Shown here: one piece after another, positions 1 to 8,976 of the stretch
How the letters are laid out: every line of letters starts with the position of its first letter
Numbering within the stretch: the stretch's first letter is position 1
Source: KK5 sp034043675
GTDB taxonomy: Bacteria; Pseudomonadota; Gammaproteobacteria; Burkholderiales; Burkholderiaceae_C
Length of the DNA: 64,000 nt
Assembly (NCBI RefSeq): GCF_034043675.1
Contig: NZ_JAXCLA010000004.1
Location: forward strand, 736,930-800,929
Reading direction: 5' to 3'
Notes under the pieces: model-generated
Seen by the model: only the letters and a program-made list of their open reading frames with translations
Database searches by the model: none
What the model was told of the DNA's origin: nothing
Program-made: the position numbers and the translations under genes

Positions 1-1056
1 GATGAACACGGAGGACAAGGCCTGACCCCAGCCCTCCTCGTCGTGCGTGATGCCATGGTTCAGGAACAGGCCGCCGGGCCGCAGCAGTTCGTGCACCTTG
101 GCGAAATATTGCGGCAGGTTCTTCAGGCCGACATGCTCGAACATGCCCACGCTGGAGATCTTGTCGAAGCCGTCCGCCGGTGCCATGTCGCGGTAGTCGC
201 GCAACTCGACGCTGATCTGCTCCGTGAGGCCCGCCGCCTCGATGCGCTGCCGCGCCAGCGCCAGCTGCTGCTCGCTCAGCGTGATGCCGTGCGCGCGCAC
301 GCCGTGATGCCTGGCGGCATGGATCACCAGCGCGCCCCAGCCGCAGCCGATGTCGAGAAAGCGCTCGCCGGGCTGCAGGCGCAGCTTGCGGCAGATGTGC
401 TCCAGCTTGGCTTCCTGGGCCTGCGCGAGGTCGAAGCCTTCTTCGGCGTAGTAGGCGCAGGAGTAGACCATCGCCGGGTCCAGCCACAGGCGATAGAAAT
501 CATTGGAGACGTCGTAATGAAAGGCAATCGCCTTGCGGTTCTCCTGGCGGCTGTGGTCGTGCACGTCCAGGGTCGGCAGCGCCGTACCGGTACCCGGCAG
601 GCTGCCGCCGATGCCGAGGATGCGCAGCAGCACCTTGAAGCGCAGCATCGGTGGCAGCTGCATCTCCCGCAGGTGATCCTTCAGGGTCAGCGCGGCAAAG
701 AAGTCGCCCTCGATCTCGATGTCGCCACGGAAGTAGGCCTCGGCGAAGCGCAGCGGATCGCGGCCGGCGATCAGGCGGCGCAGCACCTCGCCGCTGGCCA
801 AGTTCAGGCTGAAATCCGGCGCCTGGCCCTGGGTCGCGTCGCGGCCGAACACGCCGCTGAAGCTCCCGGGCCCCTGACCGACGCGCAGGCCCAGCGCGCC
901 CGGGTAGGCGGCGAACAGACGCTGCGCGAGTTCGGTCCAATCGCCCAGCGCGGTATTGCTGGCGGGCGTCAGGTCTGCGAGGGAGCGGGAAGACGGGGAA
1001 GTGTCCACGGCATGCACGCGAAAGCTCGAGTTCCGGAGGCTTGATTCTTGGTCCAT
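1..1056 (-). CDS. cfa: Cyclopropane-fatty-acyl-phospholipid synthase, C-terminus cut by the window edge
   Basis: SAM-dependent methyltransferase that adds a methylene bridge to unsaturated acyl chains of membrane phospholipids. The frame is open from ATG at 1056 to base 1, giving 352 residues without a stop; the remaining C-terminus lies outside the window. The visible protein has an N-terminal lipid-binding-like region (about residues 30-140). Family-typical motifs follow: HYDVSNDFYRLWLD, MVYSCAYY, and the SAM-binding loop LDIGCGWGAL. Further on come GITLSEQQ and SSVGMFEHVG. Family members are usually about 380-430 residues, so little is missing. It lies downstream of and codirectional with the SapC gene, 82 bases away. 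The family assignment is firm; the exact start is less so. Confidence 0.93.
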   Translation of the reverse strand, partial: MDQESSLRNSSFRVHAVDTSPSSRSLADLTPASNTALGDWTELAQRLFAAYPGALGLRVGQGPGSFSGVFGRDATQGQAPDFSLNLASGEVLRRLIAGRDPLRFAEAYFRGDIEIEGDFFAALTLKDHLREMQLPPMLRFKVLLRILGIGGSLPGTGTALPTLDVHDHSRQENRKAIAFHYDVSNDFYRLWLDPAMVYSCAYYAEEGFDLAQAQEAKLEHICRKLRLQPGERFLDIGCGWGALVIHAARHHGVRAHGITLSEQQLALARQRIEAAGLTEQISVELRDYRDMAPADGFDKISSVGMFEHVGLKNLPQYFAKVHELLRPGGLFLNHGITHDEEGWGQALSSVFI

Positions 1057-1138
1057 GGACCGAAAGTTGGCAAGCGGCGTGCCTATGCGCAATGAGCGCT
1101 CTGCGCCCGCCAGAAACCTTGCTTTTCAGTGCTTGCTT

Positions 1139-1915
1139 TTAGTGCACATGCACGGGCGGTATCGCCTGCGCGGCGGCCAGCGCCTGCGCCTCCAGCAGCG
1201 CCGTCAAACGTGAGGCAAGACGTGGCACCTGCGCCTGCGACAGCAGGCTCGCGTAGGCCAGCCCCAGCCAGCCATTGGCGAACAGTTCCTGCACCGTTTC
1301 GGGCGGCAGCGCCAGCAGCTTCTGCTCGTCGATCAGCTTGAAGCCGCTGAGCTTGTAGCTGCGCCCCTGCAGCTCGTAGTTGACCTGGCGCTCGACCAAC
1401 AGGCCCAGCTCGTTCAGGCGCTCGGCAAAGCGGTGGCTGGCGTCCATCTCGTTGCGGAACTGCACGAGGAAGCTCTTGACCTGGTCGAGCCAGGGGCTGT
1501 CGCTGCCGTCGGGCTGAAACAGCGGTTCGCCCTCGGTCTCGTTGAGCCCGGCGTAGCTTTCGTCCATGCACACGGTGTACTCGCCCGGCTGAGCCCCGCT
1601 CTCGGCCAGCACGAAGGGATAGCGGCGGACGAAGGCCGGCACGTAGGCGCCGCGCACCCAGTTGCCGTCCGCCTCGACGAACAGGTTCTCGCGATCGCGC
1701 AGGCCCATCAGCGCGGCCATCGCATGGCCCTGTTCGGTGGTGATGAACACGCAGGGATAGTCCAGGCAGGCCTGCCCCAGTTCGCTGGCGGCCAACAGCA
1801 CCGAGTTCGTCTCGCGCGCGAAGCCGAAGCGCTGGTCGCCGGCCTTCAGGCGCAGCTTGCGGTGGCGTTCGCGGTGCAGGCTCACGAGCTTGTCGTAGAT
1901 CAGCAGGGTCTTCAT
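1139..1915 (-). CDS. SapC family protein
   Basis: A 258-residue protein starting MKTLLIYDKLVSLHRERHRK, matching the SapC family (named after an S-layer locus gene of Campylobacter; the biochemical role is not established). Start chosen at ATG 1915 because an AGGAG lies 7 bases upstream on the minus strand and family proteins begin near this residue. Longer readings would run into the divergent nadA gene. No signal peptide or transmembrane segment is evident. The centre carries the family-like stretch YPFVLAESG. It is divergent from nadA (83 bases between starts) and is followed by cfa, with which it may be co-transcribed. Family call good, function unknown. Confidence 0.8.
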   Translation of the reverse strand: MKTLLIYDKLVSLHRERHRKLRLKAGDQRFGFARETNSVLLAASELGQACLDYPCVFITTEQGHAMAALMGLRDRENLFVEADGNWVRGAYVPAFVRRYPFVLAESGAQPGEYTVCMDESYAGLNETEGEPLFQPDGSDSPWLDQVKSFLVQFRNEMDASHRFAERLNELGLLVERQVNYELQGRSYKLSGFKLIDEQKLLALPPETVQELFANGWLGLAYASLLSQAQVPRLASRLTALLEAQALAAAQAIPPVHVH

Positions 1916-1998
1916 GGGCGGATCTCCTGTGGGGAATCCATTCTGGCCGCAAATCCGGGCGCAAGCAGGCGCCGGAGCCCTCGGCGACAATCCGCCAC

Positions 1999-3102
1999 AT
2001 GGAACAAGTTCTCTTCGACTACACGCGGCAGGACGCCGAAGGCCAGAGCTGCACCGCCCACGCCTGGGCCAAGGTGCCGGCACCGCTGAAGCGCGACGAA
2101 CGCGCCGCGCTGAAGGCCCGCGCCGCCGAACTGCTGAAGGCCAGGAACGCCGCGTTGGTGGCCCACTACTACGTGGACGGCGACCTGCAGGACCTGGCGC
2201 TGGAAACCGGCGGCATCGTCTCCGACTCGCTCGAAATGGCCCGCTTCGGGCGCGATCACGCGGCGCAGACGCTCGTCGTCGCCGGCGTGCGTTTCATGGG
2301 CGAGACGGCCAAGATCCTGTCGCCCGAGAAGCGCGTGCTGATGCCCGACCTGGACGCCACCTGCTCGCTGGACCTGGGCTGCCCGGCCGACGACTTCGCC
2401 GCCTTCTGCGACGCGCACCCGGACCGCCAGGTCGTCGTCTACGCCAACACCAGCGCCGCCGTGAAGGCCCGCGCCGACTGGATGGTGACGAGCTCCTGCG
2501 CGCTGGACATCGTCTCGCACCTGAAGGCCCAGGGCCAGAAGATCCTCTGGGCGCCGGACCGCCACCTCGGCCGCTACATCCAGGAAGAGACCGGCGCCGA
2601 CATGCTGATGTGGAACGGCGCCTGCATCGTCCACGACGAGTTCAAGGGCCTGGAGCTGGAACTGCTGCGCGAGCAGCACCCCGGCGCGATGGTGCTGGTG
2701 CACCCGGAATCGCCGCGCAGCGTGGTGCAGATGGCAGACGTGGTCGGCTCCACCTCGGCGCTGATCAAGGCCGTCGTCGAGGGCACGGCGAAGGAATACA
2801 TCGTCGCCACCGACAACGGCATCCTGCACCGCATGCGCCAGTTGGCGCCAGGCAAGACGCTGATCGAAGCGCCCACCGCCGGCAACAGCGCCACCTGCAA
2901 GAGCTGCGCGCACTGCCCGTGGATGGCGATGAACGGCCTGCAAAACCTGGTCGACTGCCTGGAAACGGGCAGCGGCGAGATCGCCATCGAAGAGCCGACG
3001 CGCCGCCAGGCGCTGGGCTGCATCGAGCGGATGCTGGATTTCACGGCCGCCCTGAAGGCGGGCGTCAAGCCGGGGCTAACGCCCAACATCGGCGCCGCCT
3101 GA
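1999..3102 (+). CDS. nadA: Quinolinate synthase A
   Basis: Condenses iminoaspartate with dihydroxyacetone phosphate to quinolinate in de novo NAD synthesis; a cytoplasmic [4Fe-4S] enzyme. The 367-residue length and motifs fit NadA: AHYYVDGDLQDLA near the N-terminus and VVAGVRFMGETAKIL. Cluster-binding cysteines are visible in DATCSLDLGCPAD, VTSSCALD and the C-terminal CKSCAHCPWM. The ATG at 1999 has no strong ribosome-binding site just upstream. Its partner nadB, which supplies iminoaspartate, is 340 bases downstream on the opposite strand, so the pathway genes are clustered but not in one operon. nadC is not in the window. Confidence 0.96.
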   Translation: MEQVLFDYTRQDAEGQSCTAHAWAKVPAPLKRDERAALKARAAELLKARNAALVAHYYVDGDLQDLALETGGIVSDSLEMARFGRDHAAQTLVVAGVRFMGETAKILSPEKRVLMPDLDATCSLDLGCPADDFAAFCDAHPDRQVVVYANTSAAVKARADWMVTSSCALDIVSHLKAQGQKILWAPDRHLGRYIQEETGADMLMWNGACIVHDEFKGLELELLREQHPGAMVLVHPESPRSVVQMADVVGSTSALIKAVVEGTAKEYIVATDNGILHRMRQLAPGKTLIEAPTAGNSATCKSCAHCPWMAMNGLQNLVDCLETGSGEIAIEEPTRRQALGCIERMLDFTAALKAGVKPGLTPNIGAA

Positions 3103-3147
3103 ATGGCGCTATAAATCGGCCTGATAAAGACCTGAAGGGACAAGACC

Positions 3148-3444
3148 ATGGCGCAAGATTTCAGCTCGCTGTTCAACCATCACGAACGCGAGGTCTTCTC
3201 CACGGTGATGGAACTGGCGCCGAACTACGCCGCCAATGTCGACCTGGACGCGGACACGCTCTGCGACGTCGCCTGCGTGGCGCTGAACCGCCTGCCGCCG
3301 CGCTACATCCGCCACGAGGTCGATTTCTCGTTCTACCTGACCGAGCGGGAGCGCCAGGAGATCAGCGCCGCGGTGCACGAGGCGGTGACTTACGCCTTCA
3401 ACTTCGTCGAGGCGCGCACCGCGCTGCGGGCGCGCAACGTTTAA
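3148..3444 (+). CDS. ComFB-family late competence protein
   Basis: A 98-residue protein with the ComFB family signature DVACVALNRLPPRYI in the middle, and an acidic, helical N-terminus. The family was named from the Bacillus comF locus, and its biochemical function is unclear; some members bind cyclic dinucleotides or affect motility and competence in other bacteria. ATG at 3148 follows a purine-rich stretch (gaagggacaag). It lies 45 bases after nadA on the same strand and may be co-transcribed with it. The last four bases overlap the stop end of convergent nadB. Family call fairly sure; role not inferable from context. Confidence 0.78.
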   Translation: MAQDFSSLFNHHEREVFSTVMELAPNYAANVDLDADTLCDVACVALNRLPPRYIRHEVDFSFYLTERERQEISAAVHEAVTYAFNFVEARTALRARNV

Positions 3445-5042
3445 GCCGTTCTTGAATTGCGATCCGGGATCAGGATCGTCGGGAAGCTGACCGGCAGCGT
3501 GCGCGGGTAGTCGCGGCTGAAGTGCAGGCCGCGGCTCTCGTGGCGCAGCAGCGCCGAGCGCACGATCAGCTCCGCGCACTCGACCAGGTTGCGCAGTTCC
3601 AGCAGGTCGCGGGTCACGCGGAAATTGGCGTAGTAGTCGTCGATCTCGCTGCGCAGCAGGTCGATCCGGTGCAGCGCGCGCTCCAGCCGCTTGGTCGTGC
3701 GCACGATGCCGACGTAGTTCCACATCAAGAGGCGCAACTCGTCCCAGTTGTGGGCGATGACGACCTGCTCGTCGGCATTCTCGACCTGGCTCTCGTCCCA
3801 GTCCGGCAGCGGCTCGGCCGCCGGCTGCGGCAACGCCAGGATGTCGCTCGCGCAGGTCTGGCCCAGCACCACGCACTCCAGCAGCGAATTGCTCGCCAGG
3901 CGGTTCGCGCCATGCAGGCCGGTGTAGGTGGTCTCGCCCACGGCGTAGAGGTTGGGCAGGTCGCTGCGGCCGTTCAGGTCGGTGACGACGCCGCCGCAGG
4001 TGAAGTGCACCGCCGGCACGACCGGGATCGGCTGCTTCGCGATGTCGATGCCCAGGCTCAGGCAGCGCGCATGGATGGTCGGGAAGTGTTCCTTCAGGAA
4101 GGCCTCGCCGAGGTGCGTGGCATCGAGCCAGACGTGGTCCAGGCCGTGCTTCTTCATCTCGAAGTCGATCGCGCGGGCGACGATGTCGCGCGGCGCCAGC
4201 TCCATCCGCTCGTCGTGCGCGGCCATGAAGCGGGTGCCGTCCGGCAGCTTGAGGTGACCGCCCTCCCCGCGCAGCGCCTCGGTGATCAGGAAGCTGCGCT
4301 CCTGCGGGTGGTAGAGGCAGGTCGGGTGGAACTGGATGAACTCCATGTTCGCGACGCGGCAGCCGGCGCGCCAGGCCATCGCGATGCCGTCGCCGGTGGA
4401 GGTGTCGGGGTTGGTCGTGTAGCGGTAGACCTTGCCGGCGCCGCCGGTGGACATCACCACGGCACGGGCCGGCAGTGTCTCGACCTTCTGCGTATCGATG
4501 TCCAGCGCGTAGATGCCGTAGCAGCGCGGCAGTTCCTCGCGCTGCAGGTGGCGCGAGGTGATCAAGTCCAGCGCCATCCAGCGCTCGCGCAACGTGATGT
4601 TCGGGTGCTCCCGCGCGGCGTCCAGCAACTGGTCGTGGATGGCCTTGCCGGTGGCATCGGCCGCGTGGGCGATGCGGCGCACCGCATGGCCGCCCTCGCG
4701 CGTCAGGTGCAGGCCCAGCGGGCCGTCGTGGTCGGGCGTGAAGGGCACGCCCTGGCGCACCAGCCATTCGACCGCCTGCGCGCTGCGCTCGGCGATGAAG
4801 CGGGCGGTGGCCTCGTCGACCAGGCCGGCGCCGGCGTCCTGCGTGTCGCGGACATGGCTCTCGATGCTGTCGTCTCGCCCCAGCACCCCGACGATGCCGC
4901 CCTGCGCCCAGGCGGTGGCGGCCTCGGTCAACTCGCGCTTGGCCAGCACGACGACCGGCACGGTGTCGGCCAGATGGAGGGCAACGGTGAGGCCGGCCAG
5001 ACCGGCGCCAACGATCACCACGGGAGCTGCTGCATTCGTCAT
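3441..5042 (-). CDS. nadB: L-aspartate oxidase
   Basis: FAD enzyme that oxidises L-aspartate to iminoaspartate, the first step of quinolinate formation. The 533 residues begin with the Rossmann FAD motif VIVGAGLAGLTVALHLA. Typical flavoprotein signatures follow: AWAQGGIVG, STGGAGKVYRYTTNPDTSTGDG, EFIQFHPTCLY and the HFTCGGVVTDLNGRSDLPNLYAVGE region. The C-terminal helical domain (DDYYANFRVTRDLLELRNLVE) is present. It is convergent with the ComFB gene (4-base overlap) and lies opposite nadA, its pathway partner. Length and motifs are complete. Confidence 0.96.
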   Translation of the reverse strand: MTNAAAPVVIVGAGLAGLTVALHLADTVPVVVLAKRELTEAATAWAQGGIVGVLGRDDSIESHVRDTQDAGAGLVDEATARFIAERSAQAVEWLVRQGVPFTPDHDGPLGLHLTREGGHAVRRIAHAADATGKAIHDQLLDAAREHPNITLRERWMALDLITSRHLQREELPRCYGIYALDIDTQKVETLPARAVVMSTGGAGKVYRYTTNPDTSTGDGIAMAWRAGCRVANMEFIQFHPTCLYHPQERSFLITEALRGEGGHLKLPDGTRFMAAHDERMELAPRDIVARAIDFEMKKHGLDHVWLDATHLGEAFLKEHFPTIHARCLSLGIDIAKQPIPVVPAVHFTCGGVVTDLNGRSDLPNLYAVGETTYTGLHGANRLASNSLLECVVLGQTCASDILALPQPAAEPLPDWDESQVENADEQVVIAHNWDELRLLMWNYVGIVRTTKRLERALHRIDLLRSEIDDYYANFRVTRDLLELRNLVECAELIVRSALLRHESRGLHFSRDYPRTLPVSFPTILIPDRNSRTA

Positions 5043-5116
5043 TCCGGAGCGCCCGTGCTTTTCATCGAGGCGTCATGCAAAAGGGAAACCGATTCTATGG
5101 GTGTGTGCCCCTGCGC

Positions 5117-7903
5117 TCAGGACCCCGTACCCGCTTCGGCAGCATGGGCGGCCATGGCCTTGCGCAGTTCGAGCAAGGCGAGCTCGAAGTCGTACTCGCG
5201 CATCGCATCGTCGATGGCCTTGTAGCCCGTGCCGGCAATGGCCCGGAACTCTTCGCGGTGCTCGTCGAACAGGTCGGCGGCCTGCGAATCGGAGCCGTCC
5301 AGCAGCTCCTGCAGATGGCGGTAGACCTCCTGCAGTGCGGCCAGGGTGACGGTGCCGGCGGCGGGGGTTGGCGTGGCGCTGCTGCTCGGAGTCGCGTCGT
5401 GCCGATCGAGGATCGTGGCCAGGGCCTGGACCAGGGTCTCGAGCGGCTCCTGCAGCCGCTGCAGCTCCGCCTCGATGGCTGCCGATGCCTGCCTCTCGCG
5501 GATGGCCGACTCCAGCCGGGTCGCCAGCTCCTGCACCTCGGTCGCACCGACATTGCCCGCCACCCCGCGCAGGGTGTGGGCCAGCCGTTCGGCAACGGTC
5601 ACCTCGCCCAGCCGCAGCGAAACGCGGATGTGGGCGCAGGTATCGGCCTGGCCGCTGACGAAGGTGCGCAGCATGTTCAGGTACAGGGACTCCTTGCCCA
5701 TCACCCGCTTGAGGCCCAGTTGCAGGTCCAGCCCCGGCACGTCGTGCAGCAGGGTCTCCAGCGGCAGGGCCACCGCACCGCGGGGCACGGCGGGCGCGGC
5801 CTTGGGGGCGGGCAAGGCACCCAGGCCGGCGCGCGGGCGGATCCACTGCGCCAGCGCGCGCCACAGCTCGTCGGGCTCGATGGGCTTGGAGAGGAAACCC
5901 TGCATGCCCGCGGCGCTGCAGCGGTCGCGGTCGACCTGCATCGCGTTGGCCGTCATGGCCAGGATCGGCATGGGCCCGAAGCGTTCCTCGCGCCGGATCA
6001 GCAGGGTGGCCTGGATGCCGTCCATCACCGGCATCTGCATGTCCATCAGCACCACGTCGTAGGGCATGGCGGGCTCGCGCGCCAGCACCATGTCGAGAGC
6101 AATCTGGCCGTTGCCGGCGATCTCGACGATGAAGCCCGCGTCCTGCAGCAGTTCCCCGGCCACCTGCTGATTCACCTCGTTGTCTTCCACCAGCAGCACG
6201 TGGGCGCCGCGCAGCGGGGCCAGGGCCGCCAGCGCGGCGCTGCCAGGCTCTTCCTGGCGCAGCGCCATCGCCGACGCCTGGCGCCCGAACAGGCGCATCA
6301 GCGTGTCGAACAGCAGCGAGCCATTGACAGGCTTGAGCAGCAGGTCTTCCACGCCCGCGCCCTTGGCGGCCTCGGCCACCTCCTCGCGGCCATAGGCGGT
6401 CACCATCACCCGCTGCGGCAGCGCCGGCAGATCCAGCGCGGCGATGCGCCGGGCGGTCTCCAGGCCGTTCATGCCGGGCATCTGCCAGTCCAGCATCACC
6501 ACGTCGAAGGGCCGGCCCGCCGCCACGGCGGCCCGCACGGCATCCAGCGCGTGGGGGCCGGAATCCACCGCGGTCACCTCGAAGTTCAGCGTGGCGACCA
6601 TGTCCACCAGCACTGCCCGGGCGTGCTCGTTGTCGTCCACCACCAGCACGCGGCGCCCGCGCAGGTCGTCCGGCGCCAGCCGGCGGCTGCGCCGCTCGCC
6701 CAGGCCCAGCCGGGCCGTGAACCAGAAGCACGAGCCTTTCCCCGGCTCGCTCTCCACCCCCACCTCCCCGCCCATCAGCGCGGCCAGGCTCTTGCTGATG
6801 GCGAGGCCCAGGCCGGTACCGCCGAACTGGCGCGTGGTGGAGGTGTCGGCCTGCTGGAAGCTCTGGAACAGGCGGCCCATCTGCTCCGGCGTCATGCCGA
6901 TGCCGGTGTCGCGCACCTCGAAGCGCAGCAGGACCTCGGTGGGACTCTGCTCCTCGACCCGCACCACCATGTCGATCTCGCCATGCTCGGTGAACTTGAT
7001 GGCGTTGTTGGCGTAGTTGATGAGGATCTGGCTCAGGCGCAGCGGATCGCCCACGAGGTGCTGGGGCACCTCGGCCGGCAGGTCGAAGATCAGCTCCAGG
7101 TTCTTGATCTGGGCCTTGTCGGCCACCACGGTGGCCACGTTCTCCAGCACGCGGTCCAGCTCGAAGGGCGTCTTCTCGACACTGAGCTTGCCCGACTCCA
7201 CCTTGGAGAAGTCCAGGATGTCGTTGAGGATGCCCAGCAGGTGCTGGCCCGACTGGCGGATCTTCATCACGTAGTCGCGCTGGCGCGGATTCAGGTCCGT
7301 CTTCAGCGCCAGGTAGGACATGCCGATGACGGCGTTCATCGGCGTGCGGATCTCGTGGCTCATATTGGCCAGGAAGTCGCCCTTGGCCTTGCTGGCCGCA
7401 TCGGCCGCGTCCTTGGCCACGCGCAGCTCTTCCACCATCTGGCGCATCTCGGCCTCGGCGCGACGCGATTCCATGAACAGGACCTCGCGCGACTTTTCCG
7501 CGAAGCGGCTGCGCAGCGCCTCCACCGCGCGCAGCTCCACGTGGTGGTGCAGCGCGAAGTACAGGCGCAGCCCGTGCCGCCCCTGCTCCGCGAAGACCTC
7601 ATGGCTCCGCGCGAAATCCAGCAGTTGCCGGGGCGGCCGGGGCCGGGGCAGCGGCGTGTCCGAGCCGAAGGCCAGCACGGCGAAGCAGTCGTGCCCGTCG
7701 CGGCTGAACGACAGCGCCACATCGGCCGCGCTGGCATTGACCAGCATCCAGCGGCACAGCTCGGAGACGCAGGCGGCGATGGGGGTGCAGCGCGTGGCGT
7801 CGCCCTCCACCGCCAGCAGCGCCTGCAGCACCTTGCGGCGCGCTTCCACGCACGAGGCCTCGCCCAGCAGCGCGATGTGGCCGACCCCAGCTATGCCCTG
7901 CAT
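5117..7903 (-). CDS. Hybrid sensor histidine kinase (HK-REC-REC-Hpt), stressosome-linked
   Basis: A 928-residue cytosolic-looking kinase with no clear transmembrane helices. From the N-terminus: a 125-residue region resembling a degenerate RsbT/GHKL fold (ISELx-like helix ACVSELCRWML); a coiled linker; a HisKA box with His183 in MSHEIRTPMN; a GHKL ATPase with FTEHGEI, DTGIGM and GGTGLGLAI (about 290-405). Two receiver domains follow (phospho-Asp in MLDWQMPG and LMDMQMPV, about 425-545 and 570-690), then an Hpt domain with the histidine in AHTLRGVAGN (about 735-830). Its start overlaps the 3' end of the RsbT-RsbX gene by 13 bases, so the two are translationally coupled. It is probably the output of the stressosome, as in Vibrio-type stressosome loci that carry a two-component system. 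No separate response regulator sits beside it. Confidence 0.9.
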   Translation of the reverse strand: MQGIAGVGHIALLGEASCVEARRKVLQALLAVEGDATRCTPIAACVSELCRWMLVNASAADVALSFSRDGHDCFAVLAFGSDTPLPRPRPPRQLLDFARSHEVFAEQGRHGLRLYFALHHHVELRAVEALRSRFAEKSREVLFMESRRAEAEMRQMVEELRVAKDAADAASKAKGDFLANMSHEIRTPMNAVIGMSYLALKTDLNPRQRDYVMKIRQSGQHLLGILNDILDFSKVESGKLSVEKTPFELDRVLENVATVVADKAQIKNLELIFDLPAEVPQHLVGDPLRLSQILINYANNAIKFTEHGEIDMVVRVEEQSPTEVLLRFEVRDTGIGMTPEQMGRLFQSFQQADTSTTRQFGGTGLGLAISKSLAALMGGEVGVESEPGKGSCFWFTARLGLGERRSRRLAPDDLRGRRVLVVDDNEHARAVLVDMVATLNFEVTAVDSGPHALDAVRAAVAAGRPFDVVMLDWQMPGMNGLETARRIAALDLPALPQRVMVTAYGREEVAEAAKGAGVEDLLLKPVNGSLLFDTLMRLFGRQASAMALRQEEPGSAALAALAPLRGAHVLLVEDNEVNQQVAGELLQDAGFIVEIAGNGQIALDMVLAREPAMPYDVVLMDMQMPVMDGIQATLLIRREERFGPMPILAMTANAMQVDRDRCSAAGMQGFLSKPIEPDELWRALAQWIRPRAGLGALPAPKAAPAVPRGAVALPLETLLHDVPGLDLQLGLKRVMGKESLYLNMLRTFVSGQADTCAHIRVSLRLGEVTVAERLAHTLRGVAGNVGATEVQELATRLESAIRERQASAAIEAELQRLQEPLETLVQALATILDRHDATPSSSATPTPAAGTVTLAALQEVYRHLQELLDGSDSQAADLFDEHREEFRAIAGTGYKAIDDAMREYDFELALLELRKAMAAHAAEAGTGS

Positions 7904-8973
7904 TTCAGCACCACGCAGCTGGCGTCGTCGGTGGATTTGCCGCCGTGCTGAAGCACGTTGTCGGCGATGTGGGCAGCGGTGCCCAGGTGCGCGCGGGCGA
8001 GCACCTGCGTGCTCAGGGTTTCGCGGATGCCGTCGGAATACAGCAGCACCACGTCGCCCGCATGCAGCTGGAACTGCTGCACCTCAGGCGTCGGGAAACG
8101 CTCGCCCAGCACACCGTCGCGGCAGATGCCGGCCCATGGCACAGCACCCACGCAACGGATGCGGATGTTGCCGATGCCTGCAAAGGCCAAGGTGGAACGA
8201 GCGGTGTCCACGAAGGCGATCGCCGCGGCCGCGCCGATCGTGCCCACCGCGCTCTGGTGCAGCAGCCACAACAGGTGCGCCATGTCCGTGCCGGCCACCG
8301 CACGCAGCTGCTGCGCGAGCCGTGTCGACAACGCATGCGCCCGCGGGCCATGCCCCGAGGCGTCGATGCATCCCAGCAGGAGGCCTCCCGCCACAGGCTG
8401 CACGACGGTGCTGTCGCCCGAGACGGATTCGGGATAGCAGGGCCGGTTGATCTCGGCCGTATCGAAGGCCACGGCGGGCACGGTCGGCAGGATCGGCAGC
8501 GGCGGGAGGCTGGATGCGGGACCGGCCGCCTTGTGCAGCGCAGCCGGCTTCGCCATCCACTTTTGCACGCGGACGCGGCAGCCGCGGCCGGGCTCCGAAT
8601 CGATGTGGAACTCCGAGACCATGCGGCGCACGCCGGACAGGCCCAGGCCCAGCGTGCCCGAGGAGCTGTAATGCTCCTGCATGGCCTGGGCGATGTCGGG
8701 GATGCCGGGGCCGTTGTCCTCGGCCACCACCTCCACTCCGGTGCGGAAATCCTCCTGCACCGTCTGTACGCGGATGTGGCCGCTGCCGGCGTACTTGAGG
8801 ATGTTGCTGCCCAGCTCGGAGACCAGCGTAGCGAGCTGCGAGAGATCCAGCGGCGAGCAGCGCGCCAGGCTGGCCATGCCCATGACGCCGCTGGCCGCCA
8901 TGCGCAGGTCCAGCATCGACTGGAGCCGGAAGACTGCCGTCTCGCTACCCCAGGGATGGCCCGCGCTGTTCAC
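7891..8973 (-). CDS. Fused RsbT (serine kinase) - RsbX (PP2C phosphatase) stressosome protein
   Basis: Residues about 12-140 match RsbT: N-box LVSELGSNILKYAGSG, G1 box EDNGPGIPD and G2 box LGLGLSGVRRM, ending in QKWM as RsbT does. A proline/alanine-rich linker (about 141-180) leads into a SpoIIE/RsbX-type PPM phosphatase (about 182-360). Metal-site motifs there are SGDSTVV, CIDASGHG, YSDGIRET and DDASCV. In known stressosomes RsbT phosphorylates RsbR and RsbS, and RsbX reverses this; here both activities sit on one 360-residue chain. The gene starts 3 bases after rsbS ends and overlaps the kinase gene by 13 bases, so all are one transcription unit. An alternative label would be generic ATP-binding SpoIIE phosphatase, but the RsbT similarity and neighbours favour this reading. 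Confidence 0.88.
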   Translation of the reverse strand: MNSAGHPWGSETAVFRLQSMLDLRMAASGVMGMASLARCSPLDLSQLATLVSELGSNILKYAGSGHIRVQTVQEDFRTGVEVVAEDNGPGIPDIAQAMQEHYSSSGTLGLGLSGVRRMVSEFHIDSEPGRGCRVRVQKWMAKPAALHKAAGPASSLPPLPILPTVPAVAFDTAEINRPCYPESVSGDSTVVQPVAGGLLLGCIDASGHGPRAHALSTRLAQQLRAVAGTDMAHLLWLLHQSAVGTIGAAAAIAFVDTARSTLAFAGIGNIRIRCVGAVPWAGICRDGVLGERFPTPEVQQFQLHAGDVVLLYSDGIRETLSTQVLARAHLGTAAHIADNVLQHGGKSTDDASCVVLKCRA

Positions 8974-8976
8974 GCT

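Noticed and set aside
1999..3455. A 513-codon plus-strand frame starting at 1914 overlapping nadA
   Set aside because: It is an arginine/glycine-rich shadow of nadA in another frame and crosses the ComFB gene.
5075..7951. A 958-codon plus-strand frame opposite the hybrid kinase
   Set aside because: No domain; His/Gln/Arg-rich antisense. The minus strand has all kinase motifs in order.
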